DNA from: JAWKZG01 sp041396125
GTDB lineage: Bacteria; Pseudomonadota; Gammaproteobacteria; Competibacterales; Competibacteraceae
NCBI GenBank assembly: GCA_041396125.1
Contig: JAWKZG010000022.1
Span: 1 to 64,000 of the forward strand
DNA: 64,000 bases
Direction: 5' to 3'
Both the position numbers and the translations under genes were made by a program. Shown here piece by piece: positions 34,339 through 43,847 of the stretch; positions within the stretch are counted from its first letter, which is position 1, and each line of letters begins with the position of its first letter. The notes under the pieces are model-generated. The model worked only from the letters and a program-made list of their open reading frames with translations, had not been told where the DNA came from and did not search any database.

Positions 34339-35217
34339 TCAGCCGGCAAAACGGGGTTCCGGCACCCCGCGCACCCCCAGGCCATGCACGGCAAATACGG
34401 CGCCGGCCTCACGCTCACGCGGGTACACCCCGTTAATCGGGCGCGCCATTGAGGTGACATAGGCGATATCGAGATCAGCACCGCCAAACGTGATGCTGGT
34501 GGTGTTTTCCACCGGCAATCCGACACAGCGATCAATACTGCCGTCCGGTGCCAGACGCACCAGTCGGCCGCGAAAAACCTCGACCGTCCAGACATGATCG
34601 TCGGCATCGACGGTTGCACCGTCCGGAAAACCATTCAGCCCGAGGGTATCGAAATTCGCAAACGCCCGCTTATTAGAAATAGCACCACTGCGGGTATCGT
34701 AATCGTAGGCGTAAATCGTGCGCTGAAAACTATCGGCAAAATACAGCGTACCCCCGTCGAGACTGAAACACGGCCCGTTCGAGCAGATGATATCCTGCTC
34801 CAGCGTATGCACACTGTGATCGGTGTCAAGCCGAAACAGGCTGCATAATGGCTCACGTTCCTCGTAGTCCATATAGCCGGCCAGAAATCGCCCCTGCCGA
34901 TCCACTTTGCCATCATTCATACGAATGCGGGGTTGGCCCGGATCAGGATCAACAATGTGCTCGGCCGCAGCAGTGGCAAAATCAAAGGTATAGAATCCAT
35001 CGCGCAACGACAGAATCGCTCCACCATCCTGACGCAAGGCCATCGAGCCAATATGCTCGGGTACATCCCAGCTTTGTTGTTCCGCGCCGCTCGCATCGCA
35101 GCGATGAATTTTCTTGCCCAGGCTATCGAGCCAGTACAGCCGCTGCTCCTGCACATCCCACAGCGGCCCTTCACCCAGACTGGCCTGCCCGTCAATTAAA
35201 ACCTCGATTCGCAACAT
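34339..35217 (-). CDS. SMP-30/gluconolactonase family protein 2 (tandem paralogue)
   Basis: This 292-residue protein is a clear paralogue of the downstream gene and keeps the metal ligands: Glu16 in LGEGPLWD, Asn in SNGPCFS, Asp in PDGATVDADD. The C-terminus GVPEPRFAG is identical. The two differ strongly in blades 3-5, so they probably act on different lactones or stereoisomers and are not a recent duplication. It sits between the BKACE gene and paralogue 1. Confidence 0.87.
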   Translation of the reverse strand: MLRIEVLIDGQASLGEGPLWDVQEQRLYWLDSLGKKIHRCDASGAEQQSWDVPEHIGSMALRQDGGAILSLRDGFYTFDFATAAAEHIVDPDPGQPRIRMNDGKVDRQGRFLAGYMDYEEREPLCSLFRLDTDHSVHTLEQDIICSNGPCFSLDGGTLYFADSFQRTIYAYDYDTRSGAISNKRAFANFDTLGLNGFPDGATVDADDHVWTVEVFRGRLVRLAPDGSIDRCVGLPVENTTSITFGGADLDIAYVTSMARPINGVYPREREAGAVFAVHGLGVRGVPEPRFAG

Positions 35218-35274
35218 GATTGTTTATCCACATCAATGTCAGTTTCAGGAAAACCAACAGGAAAATGAAAGGGA

Positions 35275-36198
35275 TTAAAACGCGACCCGGTCTCCGCCCT
35301 TCAGCGTCAGCAATTCGCGCGCTTCGCTGGGAGTGGCAATTTCCAGACTCAGACCTTCGATAATCTGGCGCACCATGCGTACCTGATCGGCATTGGATTT
35401 AGCGAGATTGCCCCGCCCGGCCCATAAACTGTCTTCCAGCCCGACCCGCACGTTACCGCCCATGGCAGCAGCCTGCGCGGCAATCCGCAATTGACTGGCA
35501 CCCGCCCCCAGTACCGACCAGCGATAGTCCTTGCCAAACAGCCGGTCAGCCGTACGCTTCATGTGCATGACGTCTTCCGGGTGGGTGCCAAGACCGCCCA
35601 GGATACCGAACACGGACTGCACAAAAAACGGCGGTTTAACCAGTCCGCGCTCGGCAAAATGGGCCAGATTATATAAATGGCCAATGTCGTAACATTCGAA
35701 CTCAAAGCGCGTGCCACCATAGCAGGTTTAAGAATATATTCGATATCCTTGAAGCTATTGCGAAAAACCAAATCGGTGGCTTCCAGGTGAGCTTTCTCCC
35801 ACTCAAACTTAAAGTCTTTGTACTTGTTCAACAACGGAAACAGACCGAAATTAATCGAACCCATGTTCAGGAGCGACTTCGGGCTGAAACGTTGCGGCCG
35901 GCAAAACCCGCTCCTGAACTGTCATGTATGGACTGCCACCGGTTGTGATGTTCACCACAGCGTCGGTCGCCTGCTTGATGCGAGGCAGAAACCGGCTGAA
36001 TGCCTCGGGGGTCTGATCCGGTTTGCCGGTTTCCGGATCACGCGCGTGCAGATGCAGAATCGCCGCACCGGCTTCAGCCACGGCGATAGCTTCGCTGGCA
36101 ATCTCGTCTGGCGTAATCGGCAGATGAGGGGTCATGCTGGGGGTGTGGATAGCACCGGTTACGGCGCAGGTGATGATCACTTTACCTTGTGCGGACAT
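35275..36198 (-). pseudogene. Beta-keto acid cleavage enzyme (BKACE, DUF849), two frameshift sites
   Basis: Three frames together give one 300-residue BKACE protein, a zinc enzyme that condenses a beta-keto acid with acetyl-CoA to give acetoacetate and a new CoA ester. Visible parts are VIITCAVTGAIHTPSMTP, HLHARDP (zinc His pair), NMGSINFGLFP, FVQSVFGILGG and GGNVRVGLEDSLW. Breaks lie near 35868 (net two bases missing, restoring ASLNMGS) and at T3 35727-35729 (one missing, restoring ILKTCYGGTRFEFECYD). The start is ATG 36198 after GAGAGAA. The keto acid is unknown; its place in a sugar-acid operon suggests a dehydrated sugar acid. Confidence 0.85.
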
Positions 36199-36267
36199 AC
36201 TGTTCTCTCGGACTAACAATAATTGATTGATGTAGATAACGCCGGTATGGCGTATATGAGTTTTTAT

Positions 36268-37076
36268 TCAGAGGGTTTCGACGTTGCCATCCACGCCGAT
36301 AGATTGGCCGGACATATTGCAACCGGCATCGGACAACAGAAACAACACCATCTTGGCCACATCATGCGGTGTCACCATCCGGCGCAATGACACGTTCGCC
36401 AGATATTGCGTTTCCATTTCGGCGTAGGGTATGCCCAGCTGCTTGGCCCGATCACGGATGACGCCTTCGATACGCGGCCCTTCGACAATACCGGGCAGGA
36501 TGGCATTAACCCGAATATTGCTCGGGCCGAGCTCTTTGGCCAGACTTTGGGTAAACCCGACCACGCCGAATTTGGCGGCTGAATACGGGGTGCGGAAGGC
36601 GTAACCATGGCGTCCCGCCGCCGATGACATATTGACGATGGCACCGCCGCCGCTGGCTTTGAGCATCGGCACAGCCAGACGGGTGCATAAAAACTGACCG
36701 ATCAGACACACCTCGATACAACGCCGCCATTCTGCCGGCGACATAGCTTCGACATTACCGGTGGGGCCAGCGATGCCGGCGTTATTGGCTCCAGCGCATC
36801 CAGTCCGCCCAGTTCGCGTTCGAGATCAGTAAACAGGCGTTCCACATCAGCCTCATCGGATACATCCGCTTTACTGGTGCCGGCCTTGGGGTGGGCCTTG
36901 CGAAAATCTGCCAGAAAGTCATCCGAGACATCGCAAATGTGCACGCGTGCCCCCTGGGCGATCAACAGATCCGCTATCGCCCGGCCAATCCCGGAAGCCC
37001 CGGCTGTCACCAGTACACGCTGGCCGGCGATACCGCCCAAAACCGGCCCAGCGCTGCTTGTTTGTTGCTCAGTCAT
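36268..37076 (-). pseudogene. Short-chain dehydrogenase/reductase, one frameshift
   Basis: Two frames form one SDR of about 268 residues. The cofactor loop is VTAGASGIGRAIA, the NNAG motif is restored (ANNAGIAGPTG) if one base is added near 36787-36788, and the catalytic YxxxK is YSAAK after IVNMSSAAGR. These are classical NAD(P)-dependent alcohol or sugar dehydrogenases. ATG 37076 follows AGGAGAG. It lies between the permease and BKACE genes, so it probably oxidises the imported sugar or sugar acid. The break is most likely a sequencing error. Confidence 0.86.
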
Positions 37077-37104
37077 GATCTTTATTCTCTCCTGGGAATC
37101 ATAT

Positions 37105-39186
37105 TCAGCTGCGCCGCTCGCGCAGCGCAATAACCGCACTCAGCACCACCAGTCCGTACAAAATGGCACGGGTGGCATACGGCAATGTAGTCCCGGCCAG
37201 CAAGGTCTGCATGGCGGTCAGCAATAATGCGCCGCCAACCATGCCCAGATAATGGCCTCGCCCGCCGGTGATCAGCGCACCGCCAACAACCACAATGGCA
37301 ATCGATGGCAACAGATAATCGTCCCCCATACCCAGACTGGCCTGACCGGAAAAACCGGTCAGCAGCACACCCACCAGCGCGGCACAGAAGCCGGACAGGG
37401 CATACACCAGGATCAAGGTCGATCCCACCGCAATACCGGACAGTTCCGCTACCCGTCGGCCATTGCCGATGCCGTAGATACGCCGCCCTAAAGTAGTACG
37501 GCTCAGCAGCCAGAATGCACCGATGATAAACAGCAGGATAAACAGCGTTACCGGCGTCACGCCCCAGTCCTGACTGGTCATAAACCAGCGCAGCATGGGC
37601 GAGGAAAAACCGTCCGGTGTACCCTGTGAATACAGCAATGCCAGCCCTTGCAGAATGCCGTTACTGGCCAGCGTCATGACAATCGGCGACAAGCCCAATA
37701 CCACGATGCCCAGGCCGTTAATCAGGCCAATCGCAATACCCATCAGCAGCACCAGCGGCAAGGCATACAGCAAGGCCGCATCGGAGCCTTTCACCATGCC
37801 GGCCAGCACAATTCCGCACAGACCGATGGTCCAGGGTACGGACAGATCAAGTCCGCCCGTCAGTATCACAGCCCCCTGACCAAGCGCGAGAATAATCAGG
37901 AACGCGGACAGTACGATCAGCGAGTTGTAATAACTCCACTGCCATAGCGCATTACCCAGCGTCAGCTCGGTGGCCAGCACAACCAGCATGAAAAAAATAT
38001 ACGCTGGCAAGGCATACCGCAGCGTCTCGCGATGGCGGGATAAAAATCCGGGGTTGGACCAGTGCTTGCCAGCTGCTGCCCGCTCAGTTGGCGTCAGGCG
38101 CGGTACCACACCGGATGGTGGCGCTGTCCTGATTTGGCTGACCAGCCAGCCGCGGCGCCGCGCCGACCAGCGCGTCAGGCTATAACGCAGCGCACGGGCC
38201 AACGTTGAATCCCGGTTGAACGATGCGCCGAGCACCGCCAGGATTAAAATAAAACCCTCGGCGAGGGTTGAATAATAAGCCGAGACATTGAGCACCAGTA
38301 GGATATTCACCACCGTCATCAGGATATAGGCCCCAAAAATCGAGCCGACGATACCACCGCGACCACCACCCAGCAGGGTGCCACCAACCACCACCGCGGC
38401 AAAGACCTGCAACAGCATTGGATTGCCAATCAGGGGATCGCCCGAGCCGGTCTGGGCGCTGATGAAAACACCGGCCAGACCGTATAAACCACCAGCCAGG
38501 GTGTAGACGCCAAAACGGACGAAATCGACCCGTACCCCGGCTGAGCGGGCAGATTCCGGATCACTGCCGACAGCATAGATCGCTTTGCCAAAGCGGGTGT
38601 TCTTAAACCACAGCCAGAGCAGGATAATGCCCCCTAACAGCACCAGTGGCATCGGTAACCATTCCGGGATCGCGTCCCCCAGGTAGAACGCACCTAGCTC
38701 CGGCGCAACAAAGCCGCCGGGTTTGTCCATAACCAGCAGCGTTACCCCCTGGATGATGAACATGCTGGACAGTGTCACCACGATGGGCTGCAAGCCCAGC
38801 ACTGCAATGAAAAAGCCATTAAATGCGCCGGTCAGCAAACCAATGCCGATACCGCACAGTGTCCAGAACAGTACCGAGGCGGAGGGATCGCTCATGTCCA
38901 TATTGGCGGCCAGTACGACATTGACCAGCGACACGACCGCGCCGGCTGACAGATCAAACCCGCCGCTCAGGATAACCAGGGTTTCGCCGACCGCCGTAAT
39001 GGCCAGCGTTGCCGCGCCACTGGCCAGAAAACTGACTTCAAAATAACTAACAGGACCGGGACTGATAAAATCGACCGTCGCAAACAAGGCGATGAAGACC
39101 ACGATGGCAACGATCAGGCCGCGATGCCGGTCGAATCGCAAGCGCCGGTAAGCTGGCCTGGATTGAGTGGTAGATGACGCGCTCAT
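37105..39186 (-). CDS. Fused dual-domain ABC sugar permease (two RbsC-like domains)
   Basis: This 693-residue inner-membrane protein contains two complete BPD_transp_2 permease domains of the ribose/xylose type. Domain 1 (about 25-330) has GETLVILSGGFDLSAGAV and GGRGGIVGSIFGA; domain 2 (about 385-690) has GQGAVILTGGLDLSVPW and GGRGHYLGMVGGA. They are joined by a basic linker of about 50 residues (LTRWSARRRGWLVSQ). Normal transporters of this class use two separate copies of a 320-residue permease. The frame is open throughout and no stop lies in the linker. It overlaps the ATPase stop by ATGA and precedes the SDR gene. Confidence 0.86.
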   Translation of the reverse strand: MSASSTTQSRPAYRRLRFDRHRGLIVAIVVFIALFATVDFISPGPVSYFEVSFLASGAATLAITAVGETLVILSGGFDLSAGAVVSLVNVVLAANMDMSDPSASVLFWTLCGIGIGLLTGAFNGFFIAVLGLQPIVVTLSSMFIIQGVTLLVMDKPGGFVAPELGAFYLGDAIPEWLPMPLVLLGGIILLWLWFKNTRFGKAIYAVGSDPESARSAGVRVDFVRFGVYTLAGGLYGLAGVFISAQTGSGDPLIGNPMLLQVFAAVVVGGTLLGGGRGGIVGSIFGAYILMTVVNILLVLNVSAYYSTLAEGFILILAVLGASFNRDSTLARALRYSLTRWSARRRGWLVSQIRTAPPSGVVPRLTPTERAAAGKHWSNPGFLSRHRETLRYALPAYIFFMLVVLATELTLGNALWQWSYYNSLIVLSAFLIILALGQGAVILTGGLDLSVPWTIGLCGIVLAGMVKGSDAALLYALPLVLLMGIAIGLINGLGIVVLGLSPIVMTLASNGILQGLALLYSQGTPDGFSSPMLRWFMTSQDWGVTPVTLFILLFIIGAFWLLSRTTLGRRIYGIGNGRRVAELSGIAVGSTLILVYALSGFCAALVGVLLTGFSGQASLGMGDDYLLPSIAIVVVGGALITGGRGHYLGMVGGALLLTAMQTLLAGTTLPYATRAILYGLVVLSAVIALRERRS

Positions 39187-40756
39187 AAGCCTGCCTTCCC
39201 TGCCAGCTGTGCGCTGACGTTCGATTCACCCAGTGCAGCGCGCACAATAGCCTCTTCGGTTAGAGCGGGCGGCGCAATTTCGGCCATGACCCGGCCACGG
39301 TAGAACACCAGCACGCGATCAGCCATATGTACTAACTCGGGAATTTCGCTGGAAAAAAACAACAGCGCGCCACCGGCTTCCACATAGGCGCGCATCAATA
39401 AATACAGTTCGTGCTTGGTGCCAATATCAATGCCGCGGGTGGGATCGTACAGCAGCAGCATCCGGCTCTCGGCCAACAGCCATTTGGCAATGGCGATTTT
39501 CTGTTGATTACCGCCGGAGAATGCGCCGACCCGTGTCCAGATCGCACGGTGATCGACTTCAACCTGATCAAATACCCGACTCACCGCTTCGCGCTCACGC
39601 GGTTGATTGATGACTCCGAACCGGGCAAACCGCTCGATGACAGGCAGCGAGGCATTGTGCAAGCCGCTGAGTTTTTGAAACAACGCCTCGGTTTTGCGAT
39701 CTTCCGGCAAGAGTCCCATGCTGATTGCGGGATGTATGGCATCGCGTGGAGAATTGATCGCAACCGGCCGCCCGTCCACCCGCAACTGACCTGCGCGCAG
39801 TTCGCTCATGCCGTAACAGCCAAGAAACAGCTCCAGCTGTCCCATGCCCTGCAGGCCTGCTACGCCCAGAATTTCACCCTGGCGCAAACTGAACGAAACA
39901 TCGTGTAATTTACTGCCAACCGCCAGTTGTTCTGCGCCCAATACTTCCGGGCCGAATCGCCCGTCGTCTTGTGGTCGCGCTGGAAAAGCCTGCACGATGG
40001 AGCGTCCGGCAATCATCCGGATAACGGCTTCATCGCTATGTTCGGTGACGGCATCGGTGACGATATGCTGGCCGTTGCGCAATACCGTGAGGGTGTCACA
40101 AAACATCCGCACCTCAGGGATCCGGTGCGAGATAAAAACGGTAGTAACGCCGCTGGCCTTAAGCGTCTGGATAATATCGCCCAGCCAGTCGACATCGCGC
40201 CCCGACAGACTGGATGTCGGTTCATCCAGAAGCAGGATTTTAGGACGGCGAAAAATCGCCCGGGCGATTTCGATTTTCTGCTGTACAGCGAGATCAAGTT
40301 CGCGCACTTCATCGTACAGATCGATGTCTGCCATACCCAGTTCTGCAAAGTGCGCGCTGACAGCACGCTCGCCACCGCGACGATCGATCAGGCCAAGAGC
40401 GTTAACCGGTGCATAGGCCAGCAGCATATTCTCCAGCACCGTCAGATCACCCACCAGCGTCATTTCCTGAAACGCGGTCTGAATACCGTAACGATGGGCC
40501 CGGCGCGGTTGCGACAGACGTACCGGCTGGCCGAGCAGCTGGATATGCCCTGATCCGGCTCAATCAGCCCGACAGCAGTTTGACCAGCTGATTTGCCCGC
40601 GCCGTTCTCACCCAGTAACGCATGCACACTGCCCGCCTGATATCGGCTTACATTGTCGAGCGCCAGCGTAGCCCCAAACGATTTACTGATAAGGTTAAGT
40701 GATACCGCGACGGTCGATGCTCGTTGCGCTGCCTCGATCGAGACCGGATCGGCCAT
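39183..40756 (-). pseudogene. Sugar ABC transporter ATP-binding protein (RbsA/MglA type), frameshifted in the first domain
   Basis: The printed sequence breaks a protein of about 520 residues with two ABC domains, the energising subunit of a sugar importer. Domain 1 Walker A is LLGENGAGKS, and its later part has LDEPTSSLSGRD. Domain 2 has SGGNQQKIAIAKWL and DPTRGIDIGTKHELY. Between 40460 and 40600 several bases are missing: two after GKS, one G in the GLIEP region, and one in the GGGG of DQGHIQLLG, after which AHRYGIQTAFQEMTL reads on. ATG 40756 follows GGAAAG. It overlaps the permease start. Errors of assembly are the likely cause. Confidence 0.83.
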
Positions 40757-40960
40757 AAGGGCTTTCCGCCGGGCGGGCAACAGCGGCCACCCGGTCTGCA
40801 GCTATTATCATGTTACATCAAAGTGCCAGCGCGAAATCTCTGAAACCATTCCGCTGCGAGATGATGTTTTCTAGTCTTCCGGCTGACCTGACCAACGCCC
40901 CTGTCAGACCGATCTCAGGCGTTTCTGGAAAAATCGAGGCGAACCAGCCTGGATTAGGCA

Positions 40961-41985
40961 CTACGGTTGAAACGCATTGCAACCATCTTTCATTTCAGCC
41001 CAGGTACTCTTCCTGGTAGAGTTTGCTGGTTTCATTGGTCATGAGCGGCAATGCAGGGGTAATGTTTGGGGAATATCCGCGCCTTTCCAGTTTTTGCACT
41101 GCCAGTTTCAGCGCATAACCACCGGAGGCGGTTAGCTATTGCCAAAGACAGGCAGCACCCCATGGGCAATAGGTATGCGGCACCTTCGACTTCGGTTCCT
41201 TCAGGCAGCATCTGAATACGCCCGCCAGCTGGCACCCCTTGCCGGCACAGGGAAGCAATTGCGCTGTGGATTTACCGGCTTCCAGCTGCATCGCGTTAGC
41301 AGTAGCAACCTACCTGCATCCACAGCCCGTTGATCTGATCCTGACTGCCGGGTGGCCAGGATTTTAGACAGCTCGGTGCGGGCAACAGCCTGACTCCACA
41401 TACCCACAGCTTCGGCTACGATGTTGATATCTAAGATGGGCGAAAACTTTGATGCTGCCGTGGTGCGCAGATTATCAAACTGAAGTACCCGGTACGCCTG
41501 TGACGACCACGATATCGCCCTTGCCACCGAGCTTTTCCACCACACTCTGCGGTGACCCGGTCGCCTCTTCCTGGTCGATCGATACATTGTAGGCACAAGG
41601 TTCGGTGATTCGCATCGTAAGCAATGACCAGTACGCCTTTATTACAGGCATTCTTACCACGCTGTTTAATGCAGTTGGCGAAATCGGGAATACTTTCACA
41701 ATGGCATCAGCACCGGCCTGCACCATAGCGTTGATCTGTTGGATCTGGCGCGGCATTAGTCCGGCCACCCACTTGTAGATCAACTTTGAATCACCATGTT
41801 CTTGTGGCTTGCCATCGCCTTCACCATGCTGGCGGCTTCGGCCCGCCAATCATTGCCGGAGGTAGCTCATGCTCAGGGAAAATCTTGAACTTATCCTGCG
41901 CCTGCGCGGTGAGACTATGAACGGTCAGACCTGCACCCAGCCCCAAGGCTGTCACAAGCAGTAACGAACGGGATAACAATTTCAT
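40961..41985 (-). pseudogene. Sugar ABC transporter substrate-binding protein, many frameshifts
   Basis: The start is clear: ATG 41985 after GGAGGAG, with a signal peptide (LLLVTALGLGAGLTVHSL, cut after AQA). Beyond residue 36 the frame shifts again and again. Joined frames give FLSMSYIGNDWRAEAASMVKAM, then QIQQINAMVQAGADAI, SPTALNSVV, ITEPCAYNVSIDQEEA, VEKLGGKGDIVVVTGVPGTSV, EAVGMWSQAVARTELSKILATR, GRIQMLPEGTEVEGAA and QEGTWAEMKDGC, the whole length of a periplasmic-binding-protein-like-fold (Peripla_BP_4) sugar binder. About ten indels are needed. It is the first gene of the operon and would set substrate choice. Dense consensus error is favoured over decay because the transporter around it looks selected. 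Confidence 0.78.
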
Positions 41986-42101
41986 AAAGCTCCTCCAATA
42001 GGTTCTGCCGCCGGTGAAATAAACCAGAGCAGAGGGTTACAAACCCTGCGCGCCGTCAAAGGGAGTTGGCGTGACGCAAGGTTAAGGTAGTTATTGACTA
42101 C

Positions 42102-42139
42102 TTTTGATCATTTGATCAAAAATCATATATCACTATAAT
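42102..42139 (+). promoter_or_regulatory. Palindromic operator overlapping a promoter between the transporter operon and gntR
   Basis: TTTTGATCA (42102-42110) and TGATCAAAA (42113-42121) form a perfect palindrome with a 2-base spacer. A promoter for the GntR gene fits over it: -35 TTGATC (42112-42117), 16 bases, -10 TATAAT (42134-42139). The site is in the 306-base gap between the divergent operon and regulator and is the natural candidate for GntR binding and autoregulation. The remainder of the gap holds no gene. Confidence 0.55.
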
Positions 42140-42291
42140 TAGTTCTCGCAAGCCTTATTTGGTGAAGACTAACAACGCGATCAGGACCTGTTGCAGACAG
42201 CTGTTAGTAGTCCCGTTTAAACCACTTAAACGATATTGCAAGACGGAACCTGCCCCTACTCAACTATCCCTCAGAAGGAGTCTGGATTGAA

Positions 42292-42978
42292 GTGAATAAG
42301 CCCAGCATACGCCGCAAGACCGCGACACTGCCGAGTAAGCCGGTACAACGCGGCACCCTGCCACATCAGGTTTATCTGCAGATTAAGGAATTGATTCTGG
42401 ATGGGGGGATTGCGCCAGGCGAACTGGTCACTATTCAGGGCCTGGCCAAGGCCTTCGATGTCAGCGCTATGCCGGTACGCGAGGCCCTGCAACGGCTGAC
42501 TGCGGAAAAAGCCCTGACCGTGGTATCCGGTCGCTCGGTGGGCATACCTGAACTGGATGCCGAACGCTTACGTGATCTGTGCCGGGTCCGACTGGAAATT
42601 GAGAGTCTTGCGACCGAATGGGCAACTGCGCGCATCAGCGATGCCGAACTGGGTACGCTGGCAACGCTTATCAACAGCATGGATGAGGCTATCAAAGCTA
42701 ATAATACACACGCTTTCGTGCGTGCCAATCATGACTTCCATTTCACGATCTACCGGGCCTCGGACTCGGCCACGTTGATTGCCATCATCGAAGAACTATG
42801 GCTGCAGGTCAGCCCTTATTTTCATCTGCTGCACAGCTCGGGCAACTATAGCCAGGCCAACCAGCAGCATCGCAGTATCCTGCAGGCTTTGCACCAACAG
42901 GACAGCACAGCAGCGGGCGCCAGCATCCGGGCTGACATTAGCGCTGCCGCCGAGGTCCTGCTGGCGTTATTGGACTAG
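42292..42978 (+). CDS. GntR family (FadR/FCD-type) transcriptional regulator
   Basis: This 228-residue regulator has an N-terminal winged helix (LPHQVYLQIKELILDGGIAPGELVTIQGLAKAF; MPVREALQRL) and a C-terminal helical FCD domain (LCRVRLEIESLATEWA; ANHDFHFTIYRAS; HRSILQALHQQD) with histidines that bind a metal and carboxylate ligand. GTG 42292 follows AGAAGGAG. It is divergent from the lactonase/ABC operon and is the probable repressor of it. FCD members usually sense organic acids, which fits a sugar-acid pathway. Confidence 0.9.
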   Translation: MNKPSIRRKTATLPSKPVQRGTLPHQVYLQIKELILDGGIAPGELVTIQGLAKAFDVSAMPVREALQRLTAEKALTVVSGRSVGIPELDAERLRDLCRVRLEIESLATEWATARISDAELGTLATLINSMDEAIKANNTHAFVRANHDFHFTIYRASDSATLIAIIEELWLQVSPYFHLLHSSGNYSQANQQHRSILQALHQQDSTAAGASIRADISAAAEVLLALLD

Positions 42979-43019
42979 CAACAGCGCCAGGGCAATGTTC
43001 GCGCAATGCCCAAGCCGTA

Positions 43020-43826
43020 TTACGAAGAGCCGGTTCCTACTTTGGTCAGGGTTTCAAATGAATTGTTCTCGGAGTCGATTATTTCGGCTTTCAGAGTGCC
43101 CTCACCCTGTGGCTGAAAATAAAACCGAAAGCTGGGGTCTTCACTGATGGATATATCGGTTTCGGCCAGCAAAACCGGGGTATCGTTATAGGTGACCCGC
43201 AGTTTTTTCACGAAGTGTGCGGGCAGATAGAGACGGGTCAGCTGATCCATTTGCAGTCCGCTTAAATTCGGATGGCGGATATTGAGCTGTACCGGTACCG
43301 GTGACGCCTTGGCTTCCTGATGCATCAGTCTGAGTTTCATTTTCCCCAGCCGTGCCATGGCATCGTCGAGGTCGGTTCCCATCGGGGCAGAACAACCGCC
43401 GCTAGCTTTAACAAAGCGCTTGCTGAGAAATAATTGACCGTCATTGGTTTCTGCAACCGCGCGCACGGTGGTATAGGCATTAATGCGAATACGCAAAGCC
43501 AAGTCAGCCCGACCGGATTCGGGAAAAAAATGAAACTGCCCTGCCAATGGAGTCGGATTCTGATCGACCAGTACGGTGACCGTCTTGATATAGCGTTCCG
43601 GCGACTGGGCGAATCTGGCCCGAATGCGGATTGGTACAATCGCTGCATTATCGGCCCGCTTGGGCGCTTCCAAGCTGATTACGCTGTCATCAAGCTTGAC
43701 CTCACGCTCACCGAAATAGCTTTGACGCAGGCCATTTTCCCAAAAAAAATCTTCGTCCACAGCCAGCACTGTGGTACTGCACAACAGTATCAGCAGGCCG
43801 CCAAAAACGCGCAAATATTTTCGCAT
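43020..43826 (-). CDS. Quinoprotein dehydrogenase-associated SoxYZ-like carrier
   Basis: This 268-residue exported protein has a signal peptide (LRVFGGLLILLCSTTVLA) and a SoxY-like domain followed by a SoxZ-like domain, the layout of the family named for its link with PQQ dehydrogenases. The candidate carrier cysteine is in ASGGCSAPMG, near residue 144. In SoxYZ a C-terminal cysteine carries sulfur; what this family carries is unknown. It lies 21 bases after the metallohydrolase gene and beside xoxF, which supports the family definition. Confidence 0.86.
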   Translation of the reverse strand: MRKYLRVFGGLLILLCSTTVLAVDEDFFWENGLRQSYFGEREVKLDDSVISLEAPKRADNAAIVPIRIRARFAQSPERYIKTVTVLVDQNPTPLAGQFHFFPESGRADLALRIRINAYTTVRAVAETNDGQLFLSKRFVKASGGCSAPMGTDLDDAMARLGKMKLRLMHQEAKASPVPVQLNIRHPNLSGLQMDQLTRLYLPAHFVKKLRVTYNDTPVLLAETDISISEDPSFRFYFQPQGEGTLKAEIIDSENNSFETLTKVGTGSS

Positions 43827-43847
43827 AATATACCCCTTGATGATTGC

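Noticed and set aside
40961..41985. True decayed pseudogene of the sugar-binding protein
   Set aside because: All parts of the protein are still readable in some frame with conserved residues intact, and changes are almost only small indels. Decay would also bring substitutions. Kept as broken gene with probable consensus error.
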